In this document: piece by piece, positions 21,601 through 23,830 of the stretch
How the letters are laid out: every line of letters begins with the position of its first letter
Position numbering within the stretch: the stretch's first letter is position 1
Origin: a virus
Direction: 5' to 3' (one strand)
IMG/VR virus record: IMGVR_UViG_3300010970_000079
Span: 1 to 23,830 of that record
Length of the DNA stretch: 23,830 nucleotides
Notes under the pieces: generated by a model
Seen by the model: the letters and a program-made list of their open reading frames with translations, nothing else
Told to the model about the DNA's origin: nothing
Database searches by the model: none
Made by a program: the position numbers and the translations under genes

Positions 21601-22652
21601 ATATAAATGGATTTGCAAACATCAAGATAAACAACCCTAACACTGTCAACTCAACGTTCAACGGATGGTGCTTCGGTAACGGTCTGGAGTCAGATAGAAT
21701 ATACGATGACTTCAACGCAACTGAGCTACAGTACAGCCCAAGAGTTAACGCTATAGTTGACGAGTACAAGGAGCGTCATAGTTATAATGCGATATGTTAC
21801 AGCGGAATATATGGTCAAAATACTGGCGTTAATAACTTAAATGAGTTTAATTTATCTATCGCAAACTTCAAGTACCTACACAGCGAGTTTGGAACAATTC
21901 AGAAGCTGTACGCTAGAGATACCGACCTTATGGTATTCCAAGAGAACAAGGTGTCTCAGGTTAAGTACGGCAAGAACTTACTGTACGATGCTGTTGGAGG
22001 GAGTCAGGTGGCGTCAATTCCAGAGGTACTTGGAACACAAGTAGCGTACGGAGGAGATTATGGGATTAGTAATAACCCAGAGTCGTTTGCTGAGTGGGGA
22101 GATAACGTGTACTGGACAGACGCAAGACGTGGTGCTGTTCTACTTATGGGGTCGTACGAGACTAGAGGAAACCAGATAGAGCCTATATCATCTATCGGCA
22201 TGACTGGATTCTTTAGGTCTTCAATGAGAAATAGTCCAAACACACAACTTCTAGGAGGATACGATCCGTACACACGAAAGTATGTGCTTGCGGCTAACAA
22301 ACAGAGCGTTCTTAGTTGCTCAGACTTAGACCTGAGTAGATACAGCTTATCTATTCCAAAGGGAGTGTCACTTGCGTTCGTTGATCTATTCACAATCATA
22401 ACTAACTCAACTTGGAATTTAAATTTAGTAGACAACGGGTACGGCACGTCTTGGTTGACACTTCCAGTAACTGATGGATCTGGAACGCAAGACATACTAG
22501 GACTAGTTCAGGTTAACACTAGTGTGACAAGATCAGTAAAGGTGCGTGTAACTTACTGCGACGGACTTACAAAAGACTTTCTATTAACTCAGGCAAGAGG
22601 ACCAAAGGGTACGGTAGTTCTTTTAGTTAAAAATAATGACACAAGACTATGA
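18618..22652 (+). CDS. Tail stabilisation (muzzle) protein with a C-terminal BACON-like domain
   Basis: A 1344-residue virion protein. The opening DITNVFVAGRMDKDLDERLI then GVYRNALNIDV (3-36) is a hallmark of the large stabilisation protein of crAss-like phages, corresponding to the muzzle at the tip of the crAss001 tail and functionally to P22 gp10. Repeated NxxSYRYKYIDGQYSAMSPLS and YEVAIEYLDKYGRHT segments fit its beta-propeller and fibronectin-like parts. A late block (LYARDTDLMVFQENKVSQVK; AEWGDNVYWTDARRGAVLLM; GGYDPYTRKYVLA) is also typical. Residues about 1240-1326 look like a BACON domain (WNLNL, SWLTLP, VQVNTSVTRSVKVRV, LLTQA). The middle third (bases about 19800-21130) is markedly AT-rich compared with both flanks. 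The next gene overlaps its stop by 4 nt. Confidence 0.88.
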   Translation: MADITNVFVAGRMDKDLDERLIQEGVYRNALNIDVDTDENSNIGSARNSLGNTLMTDLAKLFNVEEIYAKTIGAVTYETDNLVYWIITGDFDAVLEYNAITGATTRVLACTDGTLNFNENYIITGINYINGFLYWTDDLNPPRKINISRAKSYTINDPLIADDISVIMAPPLNPPTLRLFNDNTTQANNMSEKFLSFSYRYKYIDGQYSAMSPLSAISFSPKAYVYDYASGHNKAMINKFNTVDITFNTGGKNVTDVQVLMHDEMSSNISVVEIFNKKKLGFSNGVLRTLTFNNNKTYTILTSDQLTRTFDNVPLHAKAQDYVGSRLMYGNYTQFYNVVGVNNEPINIKINLKTESEEVSSEDPKRTFRSDRDYEVAIEYLDKYGRHTTALTSAYFNNAGSNNTANNTIYIPATQSDTANSLIASVYNEPPVWATNYRLLIKQNKKEYYNIFPILYYIDGFNRHFLIAESDRDKFAVGGYVIFKSTSGGPTYSNKQYKILQLKNQPADFLGYAGSEAAGLYFTIKVDFTTELTNINQFNYYSVGVGGTTVWGNNLTDRNPCLLYYGTLPSNGLIATLGTVDNPIYYGAGNSNGIIVDPSTSNVFTPTPLQYDDERISIVIDSPTTYTAYKNSISIGQQYNTSQVLASNQPITYLSTVNIGNYFYVQFTQSAYTVGDKWVFNCRAFANPFQLQEKSAVAIIPGGGSWSPSTPEVDRKILQNAIIKIQVIEDTFNPGGSQQGMQQFTPSNATYDNIEEWWYESGAREEFSYIDVHQNDIKGSLVRFRRGSNWQKNNNGGLSDFETNQIEYVSLLSPVRMFIASSMPNNESTSNSGFDADLYDQHGNNQSKFQVSFEITQTDTPTLCETVAKESPLDLYHETAHTYPIIKGKHIVRWAYKDYTAPSYVVINSIQYTNIGQLIPGTPITSSDMEHWFTVGDTVFVLWNNDANNTLTGMYEVLLIPDGYNIVINLPFPGPGLATPGKVSFSVTDVDQTNYINGFANIKINNPNTVNSTFNGWCFGNGLESDRIYDDFNATELQYSPRVNAIVDEYKERHSYNAICYSGIYGQNTGVNNLNEFNLSIANFKYLHSEFGTIQKLYARDTDLMVFQENKVSQVKYGKNLLYDAVGGSQVASIPEVLGTQVAYGGDYGISNNPESFAEWGDNVYWTDARRGAVLLMGSYETRGNQIEPISSIGMTGFFRSSMRNSPNTQLLGGYDPYTRKYVLAANKQSVLSCSDLDLSRYSLSIPKGVSLAFVDLFTIITNSTWNLNLVDNGYGTSWLTLPVTDGSGTQDILGLVQVNTSVTRSVKVRVTYCDGLTKDFLLTQARGPKGTVVLLVKNNDTRL

Positions 22653-23830
22653 ATACAAACCAAGGATTTAACTACACTGGTAGCAGCAACTACGAGTTTG
22701 CTAACGTTGATATAAGCGACAACGGGTTGTCTTTATTCGACTCACTTACTGGGATAGGCGGTGTAGACTTTATGCCGTACGACGGCTCAACTGTTGATAT
22801 ATTTACTGGGCTAATAAATACAAATCCAGCGACAAAGGATCTACAACCAAACCTAAATAACAAGGCTTACTACTTGGTAACTAATGTGTTGTATAGCAAC
22901 ACAGACAAGGACCTAATAATATCACTAGCAACACCAGTCTCGATGTTATTGTCTGGAGGCAGGTATAAGGGCACGTTTGTGTTCAACAATCCCAACGACT
23001 ACGAGTACTTGTACTTGATATGGGACTACACAGACAGCCTTGATGGTGGAACGGCATCTTACGCTGGGGTGGCGTCTACAAAGTACCTAGACGTGGACTT
23101 TGGGTCGGACATTGGTAACGCAGCTGTTGACTACATCGTGGATACCACTGGAGGTCCAGCTAGGCTAATACTAAAGTATAACAGAAACACGGTTGGTGAC
23201 ACTGGGTATGTAGGTATAAACAGTCTATCGAACTACAACGCACTAAAGGCACTAGACATACCAGATGAGAACATATCTTTGGTGTATCCTTACGACGGAC
23301 TGGTTGACAATGGCACTGGCTCAATAAATTTCAACAAGTTCTTACCAACGGGGTCGGGCAGCCTGACGGTATACTCGCCTCTTGTATTTACTGGATGGGA
23401 CCTCGCTAGGGTTGATCCAACGTTGACATCCTTCTGGATTAATATATCTGCTGGGACTGTATCTAACGTATGTGCCCAAGCACCTACAACTAACTACTAC
23501 CATGACGGTGTAGGAGCTACACCAACGGTTGGTGATAGGATCTATACAGTGTCTGACGGTAGCGCAACATTTGACGGGACCAGTTCGTACCACCTGATAA
23601 GCACTACATTCTCAACTCTTCCACCAGTTTCAGGTGGCAAGTACGTTGTTGTGAATGCTGACGGTCTTTGTATACTGTACGGAGAGTGCGACTGTCCAGA
23701 GGTTGCTATACCAGTAATCGATCAGGCAGACATTAACATAACTCAGAACAGATACGTAAACCTAGCATTCAGTGCTACAAATAACCCTAGCAACTGGACT
23801 GTAATATCTACACACGCCTATCCATACCTA
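22649..23830 (+). CDS. Structural tail protein, 3'-truncated by the window edge
   Basis: An open frame of 394 codons from the ATG at 22649 (MNTNQGFNYTGSSNYEFANV) to the last base, with no stop in the window. The start overlaps the muzzle stop in an ATGA, so it belongs to the same operon. The product is Gly-, Thr- and aromatic-rich and beta-prone, with blocks such as YEYLYLIWDYTDSLDGGTAS, then a Cys pair ECDC, and a segment YYHDGVGATPTVGDRIYTVS followed by ATFDG that occurs in surface proteins of Bacteroidota phages. The last residues (VIDQADINITQNRYVNLAFS) may begin an Ig-like domain. Codon use is C-ending like the muzzle flanks. It is likely a tail or appendage protein; the exact role is unknown. 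Confidence 0.78.
   Translation, partial: MNTNQGFNYTGSSNYEFANVDISDNGLSLFDSLTGIGGVDFMPYDGSTVDIFTGLINTNPATKDLQPNLNNKAYYLVTNVLYSNTDKDLIISLATPVSMLLSGGRYKGTFVFNNPNDYEYLYLIWDYTDSLDGGTASYAGVASTKYLDVDFGSDIGNAAVDYIVDTTGGPARLILKYNRNTVGDTGYVGINSLSNYNALKALDIPDENISLVYPYDGLVDNGTGSINFNKFLPTGSGSLTVYSPLVFTGWDLARVDPTLTSFWINISAGTVSNVCAQAPTTNYYHDGVGATPTVGDRIYTVSDGSATFDGTSSYHLISTTFSTLPPVSGGKYVVVNADGLCILYGECDCPEVAIPVIDQADINITQNRYVNLAFSATNNPSNWTVISTHAYPYL

Noticed and set aside
22058-22495. Leftward 145-codon frame under the muzzle gene
   Set aside because: It is antisense to conserved muzzle sequence, with no start context or promoter.
23342-23593. Leftward reading frame of 83 codons
   Set aside because: It is the mirror of the strongly coding rightward frame, is Cys- and Arg-rich without pattern, and has no promoter.

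Overview
The window is a virion-morphogenesis and lysis block of a tailed double-stranded DNA phage that infects a member of the Bacteroidota. It most resembles crAss-like podoviruses, in particular those of Flavobacteriia. The lineage is read from recognisable N-terminal and core motifs in the terminase, portal, major capsid protein, the two ring-type connector proteins and the large tail stabilisation (muzzle) protein, and from their order. The host phylum is read from about nine promoters with the Bacteroidota -7 element TAnnTTTG, from the lack of Shine-Dalgarno sequences, and from a BACON-type domain at the end of the muzzle protein. All genes but one lie on the + strand. There is no rRNA, no integrase, no CRISPR array, and no tRNA that I could see. 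No stretch of 300 bases lacks a gene.

Layout. (1) 1-1434: the 3' part of a GroEL-type chaperonin gene, entering from the left edge, overlapped by a short groES; this is the reverse of the bacterial groES-groEL order. (2) 1400-1921, minus strand: a probable winged-helix DNA-binding protein, whose promoter overlaps the promoter of the tail-fibre gene. (3) 1961-4305: a long tail fibre or spike with a cysteine-laddered beta-helix, plus a small partner. (4) 4331-5170: three tiny basic or cysteine-bearing proteins and a small beta-rich protein. (5) 5239-6706: a lysis cassette of holin, unimolecular spanin and endolysin with overlapping genes. (6) 6734-7159: a small fibre-like protein ending in a strong terminator. 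(7) 7252-13212: a late operon of small conserved proteins, a probable tandem GroES-fold protein, a small terminase candidate, the large terminase and the portal. (8) 13264-17010: scaffold candidate, major capsid protein, a conserved capsid-downstream protein and a small decoration candidate, with two further terminators. (9) 17036-23830: two ring proteins, the 1344-residue muzzle protein and an incomplete tail protein that runs off the right edge.

How the parts fit. Scaffold, capsid and portal build the prohead, the terminase packages DNA, the ring and muzzle proteins close the neck and short tail, and the fibre supplies host binding. The chaperonin pair, and possibly the tandem GroES-fold protein, would assist folding. 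Holin, spanin and endolysin open the three envelope layers of a Gram-negative host. Transcription appears to be divided into units by promoters that often sit only 3-8 nt before the start codon, which suggests leaderless mRNAs, and by three clear intrinsic terminators. The two largest surface proteins each contain an abrupt AT-rich segment, consistent with module replacement by recombination.
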